A DNA stretch of 64,000 bases from Streptomyces sp. NBC_01549 (GTDB lineage: Bacteria; Actinomycetota; Actinomycetes; Streptomycetales; Streptomycetaceae), in NCBI RefSeq assembly GCF_026339955.1, contig NZ_JAPEPW010000002.1:248001-312000 (forward strand). Direction: 5' to 3'. Within the stretch, counting starts at the first letter, position 1. Every line of letters begins with the position of its first letter. Position numbers and translations under genes: made by a program. A model generated the notes under the pieces. That model did not search any database, was not told the origin of the DNA, and worked only from the letters and a program-made list of their open reading frames with translations. Below are positions 32,867-42,223 of the stretch, one piece after another.

Positions 32867-34300
32867 ATGGATGTCAGGGACGGCACGGCAACGGCACTCA
32901 CCACCCCACCCCGGATCACCGACGACGCACCGGCCGCGGTACGACGAAGGCTCCGGGTCATCACCGTCATCGCCACCTTCGGCGGACTCCTCTTCGGCTA
33001 CGACACCGGCGTCATCAACGGTGCCTTGCCGTACATGACCGACGACCTGGGACTGACCCCGGTCACCGAGGGCATGGTCACCAGCTCGCTGCTGCTGGGC
33101 GCCGCCCTCGGGGCCGTGGCCGGCGGCCGGCTCTCGGACGCGCGGGGCAGGCGGCGCAGCATCCTGACGCTGGCCGTGCTGTTCTTCGTCGGCGCACTCG
33201 GCTGCACGCTGGCCCCGACCACCGCGGTCATGGTGGTCGCGCGGTTCGTACTCGGCCTCGCGGTCGGCGGCGCGTCGGTGACCGTACCCGTCTACCTCGC
33301 GGAGATCTCGCCCGCGGAGCGACGCGGCGCACTGGTCACCCACAACGAACTCATGGTCGTCAGCGGTCAGTTGCTCGCCTTCACCTCCAACGCGATCATC
33401 GCCGACGTGGGTGGTGAGTCCGGCGGTGTCTGGCGCTGGATGCTCGCGATCGCCACGATCCCGGCCGTCGTGCTCTGGTTCGGCATGCTGGTCATGCCGG
33501 ACAGCCCCCGCTGGCTTGCTTCCCAGAGCCGCTTCAACGAGGCCTTCGAAGTACTCAGGCAGGTCAGGTCCGAGGCCCGGGCCCAGGCCGAACTGAGCGA
33601 GGTGTCCGCGCTCGCCGTCAAGGACGAGCAGGAAAAGCTCGGTGGCTGGAGGGACATGAAGGCCACTCCCTGGGTGCGCCGACTGATGTTCATCGGCTTC
33701 GGCATCGCGATCGTGCAACAGATCACCGGCGTCAACACGATCATGTACTACGGCACCCAGATCCTCACTGACGCCGGCTTCACCGCCGACAGCGCGCTGA
33801 CGGCGAACATCGCCAACGGTGTGATCTCGGTGCTGGCCACCTTCGTCGGCATCTGGCTCCTGGGTCGCGTCAACCGCCGCCCCATGCTGATGACCGGTCA
33901 GGTCGGCACCACCTGCGCCCTGTTGCTGATCGGCGTGTTCTCGCTGGCGTTGCCGGAAGGCACGGGCCGTGCGTTCGCCGTGCTGGCGATGACCGTCACC
34001 TTCCTCGCCTTCCAACAGGGCGCGATCTCGCCGGTGACCTGGCTGATGCTGTCGGAGATCTTCCCGATGCGGATGCATGGACTCGGGATGGGCATCGCGG
34101 CCGTGGTGCTGTGGCTGACCAACTTCGCGATCGGCCTGGTCTTCCCGTCCCTGGTCTCCGGGATCGGTATCTCCCACACCTTCTTCCTCTTTGTCGTGGC
34201 GGGTGTCCTCTCCCTCGTCTTCGTCAAGCTCTACGTCCCCGAAACCAGGGGCCGCACCCTCGAAACCCTCCAAGCCGAACTCCGCACACGCTTCTCCTGA
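32867..34300 (+). CDS. MFS sugar/polyol transporter (sugar porter family)
   Basis: 477 residues; ATG 32867 with TAGGAGG overlapping the previous stop. Twelve membrane helices are expected, and many hydrophobic stretches are visible (LLGAALGAVAGGRLSDARGR, FVLGLAVGGASVTVPVYLAE). Sugar-porter signatures are present: GGLLFGYDTGVINGALPYM, RLSDARGRR, PVYLAEISPAERRG, LVMPDSPRWL, QQITGVNTIMYYGTQIL and VPETRGRTLE. Such proteins import myo-inositol, xylose or related polyols by proton symport across the cytoplasmic membrane. It probably provides the main uptake route for the operon. Confidence 0.95.
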   Translation: MDVRDGTATALTTPPRITDDAPAAVRRRLRVITVIATFGGLLFGYDTGVINGALPYMTDDLGLTPVTEGMVTSSLLLGAALGAVAGGRLSDARGRRRSILTLAVLFFVGALGCTLAPTTAVMVVARFVLGLAVGGASVTVPVYLAEISPAERRGALVTHNELMVVSGQLLAFTSNAIIADVGGESGGVWRWMLAIATIPAVVLWFGMLVMPDSPRWLASQSRFNEAFEVLRQVRSEARAQAELSEVSALAVKDEQEKLGGWRDMKATPWVRRLMFIGFGIAIVQQITGVNTIMYYGTQILTDAGFTADSALTANIANGVISVLATFVGIWLLGRVNRRPMLMTGQVGTTCALLLIGVFSLALPEGTGRAFAVLAMTVTFLAFQQGAISPVTWLMLSEIFPMRMHGLGMGIAAVVLWLTNFAIGLVFPSLVSGIGISHTFFLFVVAGVLSLVFVKLYVPETRGRTLETLQAELRTRFS

Positions 34301-34320
34301 CCCTCGAAGGAAAAACGACC

Positions 34321-35340
34321 ATGACCGTACGGGTAGGCGTCATCGGCGCCGGAATGATCGGCCAGGACCACATACGACGGCTCACCGAGGTCGTCACCGG
34401 CGCCGCCGTCACCGCCGTGACCGACCTTGACCAGGCCCGGGCAGCCGAGGTGGCCGCCCGTGTGGGCGCGATGGCGCTGCCGACCGGCGCCGAGCTGACC
34501 AACTCTCCCGACGTGGACGCCGTCCTCGTCACCTCCTGGGGTCCAACCCATGCCGAGCACGTCCTGAACGCCCTCGCCGCAGGCAAGCCCGTCTTCTGTG
34601 AGAAGCCCCTCGCCACAACCGCTGAGGACTGTATGCGCATCCTCGAGGCCGAGCGCGCCCACGGCCGCCGCCTCGTGCAGGTCGGCTTCATGCGCCGATT
34701 CGACGCGGGCTACCGCCAGATGAAGCAGGTCATCGCCTCCGGCGCCCTCGGTGCCCCGTTGATGGTGCACTGCGCCCACCGCAACGCCGACGTCCCCGAG
34801 TCGTACACCTCCGCCATGGCCGCCCAGGACACGGCCGTGCACGAAATCGACGTGTTGCGCTGGCTGCTCGACGACGAGATCGTCTCCGCTCAGGTGATCA
34901 CCCCACGCGCCACGAGCCACCGCTTCGAGCACCTGAAGGACCCTCAGATCATGCTCTTCGAGACCGCGAACGGCGTCCGAATCGATCTGGAGGTCTTCGT
35001 CAACTGCCAGTACGGCTACGACATTCAGTGCGAGACCGTCGGCGAGAGGGGCCTCACCCGCCTGCCCGACCCGGCCGCCGTCGCCATCCGCACCGCAGGA
35101 CGGCACACCACCGCCGTCATGGATGACTGGAAGGCCCGTTTCACGGATGCCTTCGACACCGAGTTCCGCGAATGGGTCGCGGCCATCGGGACCGACGGCG
35201 AGCCCACCGGCCCGTCCGCCTGGGACGGCTACGCCGCCACCGTCATCACCGACGCGGCGGTCCGGTCCCTGGAATACGACGGCGCCGTCGTCACCGTGGA
35301 CATGAAGCCCCGCCCCACCCTTTACGGAGGCACCGCATGA
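34321..35340 (+). CDS. Gfo/Idh/MocA-family NAD(P)-dependent dehydrogenase (inositol 2-dehydrogenase-like)
   Basis: 339 residues from ATG 34321. The Rossmann N-terminus RVGVIGAGMIGQDHIRRL, the VLVTSWGPTHAEHVLNAL strand and VFCEKPLATT (EKP at 94-96, with the catalytic Lys) define the family; QVGFMRRFDAGYRQMKQVI and the AVHEIDVLRWLLDDE block (catalytic Asp-x3/His region) resemble IolG. It would oxidise a sugar or inositol to the keto form, the substrate expected for the isomerases on either side. It overlaps the next gene by four bases. Confidence 0.9.
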   Translation: MTVRVGVIGAGMIGQDHIRRLTEVVTGAAVTAVTDLDQARAAEVAARVGAMALPTGAELTNSPDVDAVLVTSWGPTHAEHVLNALAAGKPVFCEKPLATTAEDCMRILEAERAHGRRLVQVGFMRRFDAGYRQMKQVIASGALGAPLMVHCAHRNADVPESYTSAMAAQDTAVHEIDVLRWLLDDEIVSAQVITPRATSHRFEHLKDPQIMLFETANGVRIDLEVFVNCQYGYDIQCETVGERGLTRLPDPAAVAIRTAGRHTTAVMDDWKARFTDAFDTEFREWVAAIGTDGEPTGPSAWDGYAATVITDAAVRSLEYDGAVVTVDMKPRPTLYGGTA

Positions 35341-36206
35341 AGATCGCCCTCGACCCGTACATGTTCCGCGCCCTGCCGCTCGACGAGATGGTGCGGACGG
35401 TCGCCGACCTCGGCTACCAGTACATAGAGCTGTCCCCGCGAGACGACTTCATGCCGTTCTTCCTTCACCCACGGGCGGACGACGAGCGCGTGGCCGACTT
35501 GAAGAACTCGCTGCGCAGGCACGGCGTCCAGCTCTCCTCCGTGCTTCCGCTCTACAAGTGGTCCTCACCCGACGAGACCGAGCGGCAGGCTGCCGTCCGC
35601 TACTGGAAGCGGATGATCGAGATCACCGCCGAGCTCGAATGCCCATTGGTGAACTCGGAGTTCAACGGCCGCCCCGAGCGAGCCGCCGAGAGCGAGGCAG
35701 CCTTCTGGCGTTCCATGGAGGAACTGCTGCCCGTCTTCGAAAGCGAGGGCATCGCCCTCAACCTGGAGGCGCACCCGGACGACTTCTGTGAGGAGAACAC
35801 ATCGGCGGTCGACCTCGTACGCGCCGTCAACAAGACCTGGGTGAACTACCTCTACTGTGCCCCGCACTCCTTCCACCTCTCCGGAGCGTCGGACGGTGGT
35901 GCGGACGTCGCAGCGATGATGCGCCACGCGGGCGACAAGCTCCAGCACGTGCACATCGCGGACTCTTTCAACCACAAGGGATCGTCCGGCCTGCGCTACA
36001 TCCTCAACCCGCCCGGCACCACAACCCGCGTCCACCAACACCTCGACATCGGCCAAGGCGAGGTCGACTGGGACGCCTTCTTCGGCACGCTCCGCGAACT
36101 GAACTTCGACGGCGTCGCCACCGCCTGCGTCTTCGCTTGGGAGGAACGCGCCCGGGAGTCCTCGGCGTTCATGCTGGACCGCATCAGCAAGGAACTCGCC
36201 GCGTAA
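35337..36206 (+). CDS. Sugar phosphate isomerase/epimerase (TIM barrel), second copy
   Basis: 289 residues; ATG overlaps the preceding stop (ATGA). The TIM-barrel pattern is MKIALDPYMFRALPLDEMVR, LGYQYIELSPRDDFMPFF, CPLVNSEFNG (Glu metal ligand), GIALNLEAHPDDFCEENTSA (Glu, His) and LQHVHIADSFNHKG. It resembles IolH/IolI-type proteins. It differs clearly from the first isomerase of the operon, so the two probably act in successive steps rather than as duplicates. Last gene of the operon. Confidence 0.88.
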   Translation: MKIALDPYMFRALPLDEMVRTVADLGYQYIELSPRDDFMPFFLHPRADDERVADLKNSLRRHGVQLSSVLPLYKWSSPDETERQAAVRYWKRMIEITAELECPLVNSEFNGRPERAAESEAAFWRSMEELLPVFESEGIALNLEAHPDDFCEENTSAVDLVRAVNKTWVNYLYCAPHSFHLSGASDGGADVAAMMRHAGDKLQHVHIADSFNHKGSSGLRYILNPPGTTTRVHQHLDIGQGEVDWDAFFGTLRELNFDGVATACVFAWEERARESSAFMLDRISKELAA

Positions 36207-36483
36207 CGCGAGCTGCCTCCGAGGCCGAGCGGTCTCCTCCTCGGGGGCAGGCCCGTCTCCTCAAGCCGGCACCGTCATCACGCAATGTGCACCTGATGCC
36301 CGTTCTCGTGTACACGACGCCGCTGACCCCGACGTGGTGGATGTCACGGCGAGGGACACCGCCCACCGCACCGCGCCCGGCTGATTCGCGGTCTCAGGCG
36401 GTCGGGCGCCTGGAGAGGGGTGCGTCCCTGGGTGCGGGAAAAAGGGATTGCCTCCAGGTCAGAGTTCACGTTGGCTGGGCAGC

Positions 36484-37023
36484 ATGTCCGAACTGCGCAC
36501 CGATCGACTCACCCTCCGCCGATGGCGTGACTCCGACGTTGAACCATGGGCGGCGATGAATGCCGATCCCGAAGTTCGGGAGCACTTGGGCGACCTACTT
36601 ACCCGCGAACAGAGCGATGACTCCGTGGCGCGGTTCCAGGCCGAGTTCGACCAGCGAGGATACGGGTGGTGGGCGGTTGAGGTGCAGGCCACGGGAGAGT
36701 TCATAGGCTTCGCGGGCTTGGACCAGGTCGATGACGGCATGCCGTTCACCGGAGTGGAGATCGGCTGGAGGCTCGCCCGCTCGGCCTGGGGACAGGGCTA
36801 CGCCACCGAGGCCGCGCGGACAGCCCTGGCCCACGGCTTCGACACTCTTGAGCTTCCCGAGATCCTCGCTGTGACCACGGCCACCAACCTCCGTTCACAG
36901 GCGGTGATGCGCCGGATCGGCATGACCCGGGACCCGGCCGACGACTTCGACGACCCCACCGCGCCCGCAGGACCACTGCGTACCAACGTGCTGTATCGCA
37001 TCGCCCGTAGTACGAGGACCTGA
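36484..37023 (+). CDS. GNAT-family N-acetyltransferase (RimJ/RimL type)
   Basis: 179 residues from ATG 36484. The fold is clear: LRTDRLTLRRWRDSDVEPWA at the N-terminus, EFIGFAGLDQVD, the acetyl-CoA loop IGWRLARSAWGQGYATEAAR (R/Q-x-x-G-x-G/A) and AVTTATNLRSQAVMRRIGM. It resembles Acetyltransf_3 enzymes that acetylate small molecules or ribosomal protein N-termini; the substrate is unknown. It is the last intact gene before the second decayed zone. Confidence 0.88.
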   Translation: MSELRTDRLTLRRWRDSDVEPWAAMNADPEVREHLGDLLTREQSDDSVARFQAEFDQRGYGWWAVEVQATGEFIGFAGLDQVDDGMPFTGVEIGWRLARSAWGQGYATEAARTALAHGFDTLELPEILAVTTATNLRSQAVMRRIGMTRDPADDFDDPTAPAGPLRTNVLYRIARSTRT

Positions 37024-37041
37024 CCCGATGCCCGCGGGGAG

Positions 37042-37380
37042 TTGACCGAGCCGGTCCGCACGGCCTGGCGGACCGAGCGGCGCCGTCATGCCCTGGACAT
37101 CGGACGGCCGCCCGGACACGAGCTGCGCGAGATCATGAACGCGGTCTTGCATGTGAACCGCACCGGGGTGCGGAGCGTCCAACACACCCCCGGGCCCAGG
37201 GGATTCACACCCATCCCGAAACGCTGGCCGGTAGAGCGGACCTACGGCCGGCTGATGCTCAACCGCCGTCTGGTCCGCTACGACGAAACCCGCCCTCACC
37301 GCTCCGAACCCATGATCCACCTCGCCATGAGCGACCTCATGGCCCGCCGACTCACTCGTGAGAGCACCATCTCCTGGCGC
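37042..37380 (+). pseudogene. IS5-family transposase with large internal deletion
   Basis: One open frame joins the family's N-terminal block (GRPPGHELREIMNAVLHVNR-TG) directly to its C-terminal block (GFTPIPKRWPVERTYGRLML, then HLAMSDLMARRLTRESTISW-RDP). About 180 residues with the catalytic core are missing between TGV and GPRGF. The result is a deletion derivative with both protein ends kept; it cannot encode an active enzyme. Confidence 0.7.
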
Positions 37381-37386
37381 GACCCT

Positions 37387-37625
37387 TCAAAGCCACTGGA
37401 AGAGAGCGCTCACGCCCTCGGGGGCCCTGGCGGCGATCTCCTGGGCGACCCAGCCGCCGAGAGAGTGGCCGGCCACGGAGACCACCCCGGGGACACGGCC
37501 GAGCACGCACTCCGCCATCTCGGCGCGCGTCACCTGCCGGTCCAGGACGACGACCTCGCTCGTCGCGACATCCGAGAGAGCCGAGATCTGAGGGGCTCTG
37601 GGATGAAGGCCACGTGCTCGTCCAT
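37387..37625 (-). pseudogene. Alpha/beta hydrolase fragment, frameshifted and truncated
   Basis: ATG 37625 with GGAGGAG upstream starts MDEHVAFIPEP, but the coding signal then moves to another frame: ISALSDVATSEVVVLDRQVT, GVVSVAGHSLGGWVAQEIAA and RAPEGVSALFQWL. GHSLGG is the Ser nucleophile elbow of alpha/beta hydrolases. The frame ends at 37387 against the IS5 derivative, so the catalytic Asp and His are lost. A one-base shift near 37585 also breaks the N-terminus. Confidence 0.6.
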
Positions 37626-37802
37626 CGTCTCTCCTCCGGTTCGCCGTGGGCCCGAGGCGCCCTCCCTCAGCGGGTGCTACCTCTGCATCCATCGTGTCCC
37701 TGCTTCGCGGTATCGGTCCGGTCAGACGGTCCGACCGTGGTGTCGTCTCGCCAGGTGGTGCAGGAGACCCCTGGAATCCGCAGGTCGGAGGCGGTGACTC
37801 CG

Positions 37803-37985
37803 CCTGATCGGGCTTTGCCGATACGTCGCCGAGGCCATGGAGATTCTGGCCGTCCTGGCCCGGACGGGGCTGACTCTGTCCGTGCAGAGACGCGAAGGTC
37901 GTTCGCGATCCTTGACGAGACAGTGCCGCCGATCGGATCGCTGCCGACCGACCGTACCGCTTGGGAAGCCGGTGCTGCCGATGGG
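37803..37985 (+). pseudogene. IS5-type transposase remnant
   Basis: Plus strand: LIGLCRYVAEAMEILAVLAR, then after a frame change ILDETVPPIGSLPTDRTAW. This matches the stretch Y-R-Y-V-x-E-A-x-E-V-L-A-A-L ... (V/I)LDGTLLPIDRIAxDRP before the first catalytic Asp of IS5-like transposases. Nothing beyond is preserved. Confidence 0.5.
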
Positions 37986-38624
37986 GAATTAGGTCAACTG
38001 CCACCCGCCTGGGGCCGTCGGCGCTCCCCTACAGATGCGCGAGGCAATCACACGCTCCCTGCCGCTCGGATGGATCCGCACCTACGAACCCCGTCGCCGC
38101 AGCTGTACGCACGCGCCTGTGAGCTTTGCAGGAGGCCCCGCCCTCATGCCCGGGGCCCGGAAGACCACCCGGGCGGGAACCTTGGTTCGACTGGCAGGCG
38201 AACTTCTCACTACGACAACGGCTACCGCTCTCCCCGGTCGCAGGCATGGTGCCACTGGGGAGCTCCAGCGGGCCAAGGCGAGTGCCCTGCGGGCGCAGCT
38301 GCACGATGACCACATTGCCGGTGACGTAGAACTGAAGAAGCTCGCGTTCTCGCTGCGGTGCATTTTGGGCTCTCCTGGTTCGCGCGAGTGACGAGTGCGG
38401 CTTCCTCACGCTCAACTACTTTAACGCTCAAGTGATTGAGTCGCAAAACTGTCGACGTGGAGAGTTGAGCAGCTTGACCGCACACGCGCCCGCCGGGCCG
38501 AGCCGATCGCGGACATGGGGCGCACCTCAGTGGCCCTCGCCTTGGGGGCCACGCACGCTCCCGCCGGGTCGGCACCACCGCCGCGAAATCCCCAAAGAAG
38601 GCGCATGCGGTGTGCGCGGTGCGC
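37986..38624. other. No gene recognised
   Basis: About 640 bases between an IS remnant and the marR gene. Open frames exist on both strands but none has a ribosome site and a recognisable protein. The stretch ends in the 3' flank of marR. Confidence 0.35.
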
Positions 38625-39122
38625 TCAGCGTGCGGGCGAGTCGATGCGCTGCAGGATGCGCTCAGCGTCCTGGCCGAGCCGACGCAGGCGCTCGCTGGAC
38701 AGGTTGTCCACCACGAGGTGACGGACATGGGCCACATGGCCGGGCGCGGCCGATTCCAACTTCCTCATACCGTCGGGCAGGAGGATGGCGTTGGTGAAGC
38801 GTCCGTCGCTCGGGTCCGGTTCACGCCTGACGTAGCCACGACTTTCCAGTCGTTTCACCATGTGCGACAGCCGGGACAGCGACGAGTTGGTGTGCTCGGC
38901 CAGTGTGCTCATGCGCAGGGTCCACTCGGAGGCCTCGGCCAGCATGGCCAGGGCCATATATTCGACCATGCTCAGCTCCGCGTCGCGCTGCAGCTGAGCG
39001 TCGATGGCCCAGGGAAGCCTGGAGACCAGGCGGACCACCGACATCCACGACGCCAGTTCGGCCGGCGTGAGCCACAAGTCAGCATGCTCGTCCACCTGCT
39101 GAGACTTGTCGGGAGTGGTCAT
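38625..39122 (-). CDS. MarR-family transcriptional regulator
   Basis: 165 residues from ATG 39122 (MTTPDKSQQVDEH); an extension to 39182 is possible. The winged-helix region shows AELSMVEYMALAMLAEASEW, LRMSTLAEHTNSSLSRLSHM (recognition helix) and KRLESRGYVRREPDPSDGRF (the wing with DxR), then NAILLPDGMRKLESAAPGHV. This is a complete MarR dimer fold that usually senses phenolic or toxic ligands. Its targets are not evident because the neighbours on both sides are IS debris. Confidence 0.9.
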   Translation of the reverse strand: MTTPDKSQQVDEHADLWLTPAELASWMSVVRLVSRLPWAIDAQLQRDAELSMVEYMALAMLAEASEWTLRMSTLAEHTNSSLSRLSHMVKRLESRGYVRREPDPSDGRFTNAILLPDGMRKLESAAPGHVAHVRHLVVDNLSSERLRRLGQDAERILQRIDSPAR

Positions 39123-39334
39123 TTCGAGAGCGTACCAGCCTGGCCTGTCGCGATTGGATGCCTGGATCACCGATTCGGACAAGGCCGCAGACGTAGGGCC
39201 TCAGGAGCGCCGGATGGCGCCATGGCGCGGTCCGACCCTCCTGAGTGAGCCACGGTGGCGACGTCGACGGGCAAGCCCCGTACCCACTCACCTAATAACT
39301 TGAATATTCATGTGACTCTGACGTAACGTGGACG

Positions 39335-39792
39335 TTGAGTGTTGAACATTATGGAGATCTCTGCATGGAAAGGAAGCGCACTATGAGCGCATTGCTGACA
39401 GCCACGGTGGACGTGCGGCGTGCCGACCAGCGGCTTGCGAGCAGTTTGCCCTGGCTCGACTCCAAGCACTCGCAGCTGCGTGAACAGCTGGAACCGCTGC
39501 GCAACCCGGCGCTCTTCGCCGCCTGTGCCGAGCTCAACCCCGAGCACGGCGTGGTGCACCAGGCCCTGCAGCTCCTGACGGTGCGTATCCGCCACCTGTC
39601 CGAGCAGATCACCGCCCTCAAGAAGCAGATCACTCTCACGATCCGTGCTCTCAACTCCGACCTTCTCAAGGTCTTCGGAGTGGGCCCCGACAGCGCGGCA
39701 GCTCTCCTCATCGCTGCGGGAGAAAACCACAACCGCCTCACCAGTGAGGCGTCCTTCGCTGCCCTCTGCGGCGCGAGCCCCGTCGCGGAACC
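39335..39792 (+). pseudogene. IS110-family transposase, middle part (split by IS3)
   Basis: ATG at 39362 or 39383 opens a frame holding the linker and start of the Tnp_20 domain: LLTATVDVRRADQRLASSLP, HALQLL-type helices (VVHQALQLLTVRIRHLSEQI), KVFGVGPDSAAALLIAAGEN and EASFAALCGASPVAE. The DEDD N-terminal domain is absent. At 39793 an IS3 element begins; the C-terminal part resumes at 41365. Confidence 0.7.
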
Positions 39793-39822
39793 TGTCAAAG
39801 CGATCAAGGCAGGTAGATCGTT

Positions 39823-40884
39823 CTAACGCTGTGCTGGGATCAGTGGGCCGTCTGGTGCCGGCTGGTTGATCCAGGCCGCTGCGGGGAGCTTGGGAGGCTC
39901 GGGTGGTTTGCGGACGAAGCGTTCGGGGTGCTTCGCGTAGACCGTCTGGAGGACGTCGGCACGCATCTCGCGGAGCTGCTCGGCGAGACCGAAGTGCACG
40001 TCGTAGGGCGTGTGCAGGCCGATCCCGGAGTGCCGATGCTCTTCGTTGTACCAGGTGAAGAACTGGGTGCACCACGCCCGGGCGTCCTCGAGGGATCCGA
40101 AACGCTCGGGAAAGTCGTGCCGGTATTTCAGGGTCTTGTACTGGCTCTCGCTGTACGGGTTGTCGTTCGACGTCTTCGGCCGCGAATGCGACTTGGTGAC
40201 GCCGAGATGGGCCATCATCTGGGCGACGTTCTGCGCGACCATCGGGGACCCGCGGTCCGAGTGGATCGTCAACTGCCCTGGTTCGATACCGTACTTGGCG
40301 ATCGACTCGGACAGGAACCGCTCGGCGAGGTCCTTGTTCTCGTGGGCGGCGATCATCCAGCCGACCGTGTAGCGGCTGAAGATGTCGATGATCGTGTAGA
40401 GGCAGTAGTAGACGCCCTTGACCGGCCCCTTCAGCTTCGTGATGTCCCAGCTCCATACCCGGTTCGGGCCCTCGGCGACCAGCTCGGGAACGGTCCGGGG
40501 CGGGTGGACGGCCTGGCGGCGGCGTTCACGGACCTCGCCATGCCGTCGCAGGAGCCGGTACATCGTCGACTCCGAGCACAGGTAGACACCCCGGTCCAGG
40601 AGCACCGCGTAGATCTCGGCGGGCGCCATGTCGGCGAACTCCAGGGAATGGAGCACGTCGAGGACCCGTATCTCCTCCTCGGGTGTGAGAGCGCGGGCGT
40701 GTCGGCGCCGTTCTGGCCGCGGCTTGGCCGGGGCGGGGCTTCGGCGGTGTTGGCGGTAGTAGGTGGCACGGCTCACGCCGAGAGCGGCGCATGCCTGGAC
40801 GCGTCCGACCAGCCCGCTGAGCTCTTCAAGGGCCTGATTGCGGGCGGTGTTGAACGCCACGGCCGCGAGCTGGGCTTCGGTCAC
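39823..40884 (-). CDS. IS3-family transposase OrfB
   Basis: 353 residues from GTG 40884, whose GTGA overlaps the normal OrfA stop. After the HTH_21-like part (VCLxSESTMYRLLRRHGEVR type), the rve integrase core shows NRVWSWDITKLKGPVKGVYY (Asp), LTIHSDRGSPMVAQNVAQMM (Asp) and SNDNPYSESQYKTLKYR (Glu). All three DDE residues and a full C-terminus are present, so OrfB itself looks intact. Confidence 0.9.
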   Translation of the reverse strand: MTEAQLAAVAFNTARNQALEELSGLVGRVQACAALGVSRATYYRQHRRSPAPAKPRPERRRHARALTPEEEIRVLDVLHSLEFADMAPAEIYAVLLDRGVYLCSESTMYRLLRRHGEVRERRRQAVHPPRTVPELVAEGPNRVWSWDITKLKGPVKGVYYCLYTIIDIFSRYTVGWMIAAHENKDLAERFLSESIAKYGIEPGQLTIHSDRGSPMVAQNVAQMMAHLGVTKSHSRPKTSNDNPYSESQYKTLKYRHDFPERFGSLEDARAWCTQFFTWYNEEHRHSGIGLHTPYDVHFGLAEQLREMRADVLQTVYAKHPERFVRKPPEPPKLPAAAWINQPAPDGPLIPAQR

Positions 40885-41326
40885 TGGTTCTTCTCGCCGT
40901 TCCGGGTCGGGGCGCTGTCCGTGGCGAACTGGTCGAGCAGCGCGGAGAGTTTTCCTGGACCTCGATGACGGTGCGGGCCTTCGCGAGGTCGGCTTCCAGG
41001 CGGGCTTTCTCCGCCTTGAGCTTCTCGATCTCCTTGTCCCTGGGGTCCGCCTTCGGCCGTCCGGCCGACGCGGCGAGCGCGTCCAGGGCACCCTTGTCCC
41101 GCTGTTGCCGCCACGTCGTGATCAGCGACGAATACAGGCCCTCCCGCCGCAGCAGAGCACCCTTGCCCTTCTTGTCCAACGTCTCGTACTCCGCGAGGAT
41201 CCTCGCCTTGTACTCCGCGGTATACCGGCGCGGACCGGCCGAACGGGCTTCTACCTGCGGATCAGGGGTCCCGTGGTCATTCGTGCTGGCCACCCGGGCA
41301 CTACTCCTTCTCCGCCCTCGACTCAA
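40826..41326 (-). pseudogene. IS3-family OrfA with one-base deletion
   Basis: Helix-turn-helix protein: RRYTAEYKARILAEYETLDK, GALLRREGLYSSLITTWRQQ, then the leucine-zipper-like EIEKLKAEKARLEADLAKAR. After TVIEVQ the frame shifts: the natural continuation KLSALLDQFATDSAPTRNGE with stop overlapping OrfB lies in another frame, explained by one missing G near 40953. As written, OrfA ends in unrelated residues at 40826. This would disturb OrfA and the OrfAB arrangement. Confidence 0.7.
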
Positions 41327-41364
41327 TGAATCATCCAGTATGCCTGACTCGATCTACTTTGACA

Positions 41365-41628
41365 GAGAGGGTCGAGCATTCATCCGGCAAGAGCCGGCAC
41401 CGCCGCCTCAACCGCGGCGGCAACCGGCAAGCGAACGCGGCGCTCTACCGCATCGTGCTCACTCGCCTCTGACGCGAGGAACGAACCCAGCACTACCTCG
41501 AACGACGCAGCGCTGAGGGCAAGACCAAACGCGAGATCATCCGGTGTCTCAAGCGCTACGTGACACGAGAGATCTATCAATACATTCGAGGCGTCTCACT
41601 GCCACAACCGGCACCTGGCACCGGTTGA
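41365..41628 (+). pseudogene. IS110-family transposase, C-terminal part
   Basis: Resumes the IS110 relic after the IS3: SSGKSRHRRLNRGGNRQANA, ALYRIVLTRL, an in-frame TGA at about 41470, then ERTQHYLERRSAEGKTKREI and IRCLKRYVTREIYQYIR. The HRLNRGGDRQANxALxRIVLxR and KTKREIxRCLKRYxxREIY motifs are typical. Even without the IS3 the premature stop would inactivate it. Confidence 0.7.
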
Positions 41629-41644
41629 CAGCACATAGGGGCAT

Positions 41645-41915
41645 CAACTTGAACACGCATGTCAGCCGCACCATGCGGGAGCTCATCGACGCCCGATTAT
41701 GACTGACCGTCTACCAGCTGCCGCCGTACGCACCCGAGTTCAACCTGGTGGAGGGCGTGTGGTCGCTTCTGAAGAGGTCGCTGGCCAACCTCACCGAACA
41801 CAGTCTCGACCCGCTCACCGCGCTGGTGAAGACGCGGCTGAAACGGATGCGGTACCGTCCCCGCCTCATCGACGGCCTCATCGCCAAGACCGGACTCGAC
41901 CTCCAACCTCCGTAA
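41645..41915 (+). pseudogene. IS630-family transposase remnant, C-terminal end
   Basis: Frame reads NTHVSRTMRELIDARL, TGA at 41700-41702, then LTVYQLPPYAPEFNLVEGVW, SLLKRSLANLTEHSLDPLTA and TRLKRMRYRPRLIDGLIAKT to TAA at 41913. In family members the stop position is Trp (ARxWLTVYxLPxYAPxxNPVEG), so TGG became TGA or nearby bases were lost. Only the last third of the transposase remains. Confidence 0.7.
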
Positions 41916-42223
41916 CCTCAGCCGTTGAAGATCTTTAGCTGCTCGCCGGATCGCCACGTCCCACAATGAGTGAGCATCCACGACCATGATCCACTTTCGC
42001 AAGACGGTCTAGTTGAATCACGAACACATTTCTCACAGCTACGCATACGTATTGCGTTCGCCTCCCGTGACACATGGCAACCAGTCGTTTATGGGGATAG
42101 GTGAGACTTCACCCCCTCACCCTTGAAAGCCGCCGCTCTACTCTTGCCCATGATCGGCATCCAGGGATCGAAGCGACATGTGCGCGTCGCTTCCGACTAC
42201 GCACGGGCAATTACACTGTGACC
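41916..42223. other. Upstream region of the split marR gene
   Basis: About 300 bases, less GC-rich than the surroundings in 42000-42080. No gene recognised. It probably contains the promoter of the split marR, but no clear boxes were found. Confidence 0.35.

Larger units (their letters stand above)
39793..41364 (-). mobile_element. IS3-family element inserted in IS110 relic
   Basis: Ends TGTCAAAGCGATC at 39793 and, as reverse complement, TGTCAAAGTAGATC at 41364. It contains orfA and orfB on the minus strand. The host IS110 reading resumes immediately outside. Confidence 0.75.

Noticed and set aside
32855..34273. A 472-codon minus-strand frame opposite the MFS transporter
   Set aside because: Antisense shadow with Asp/Glu/Gly/His-rich low-complexity composition; the plus strand encodes a clear transporter.
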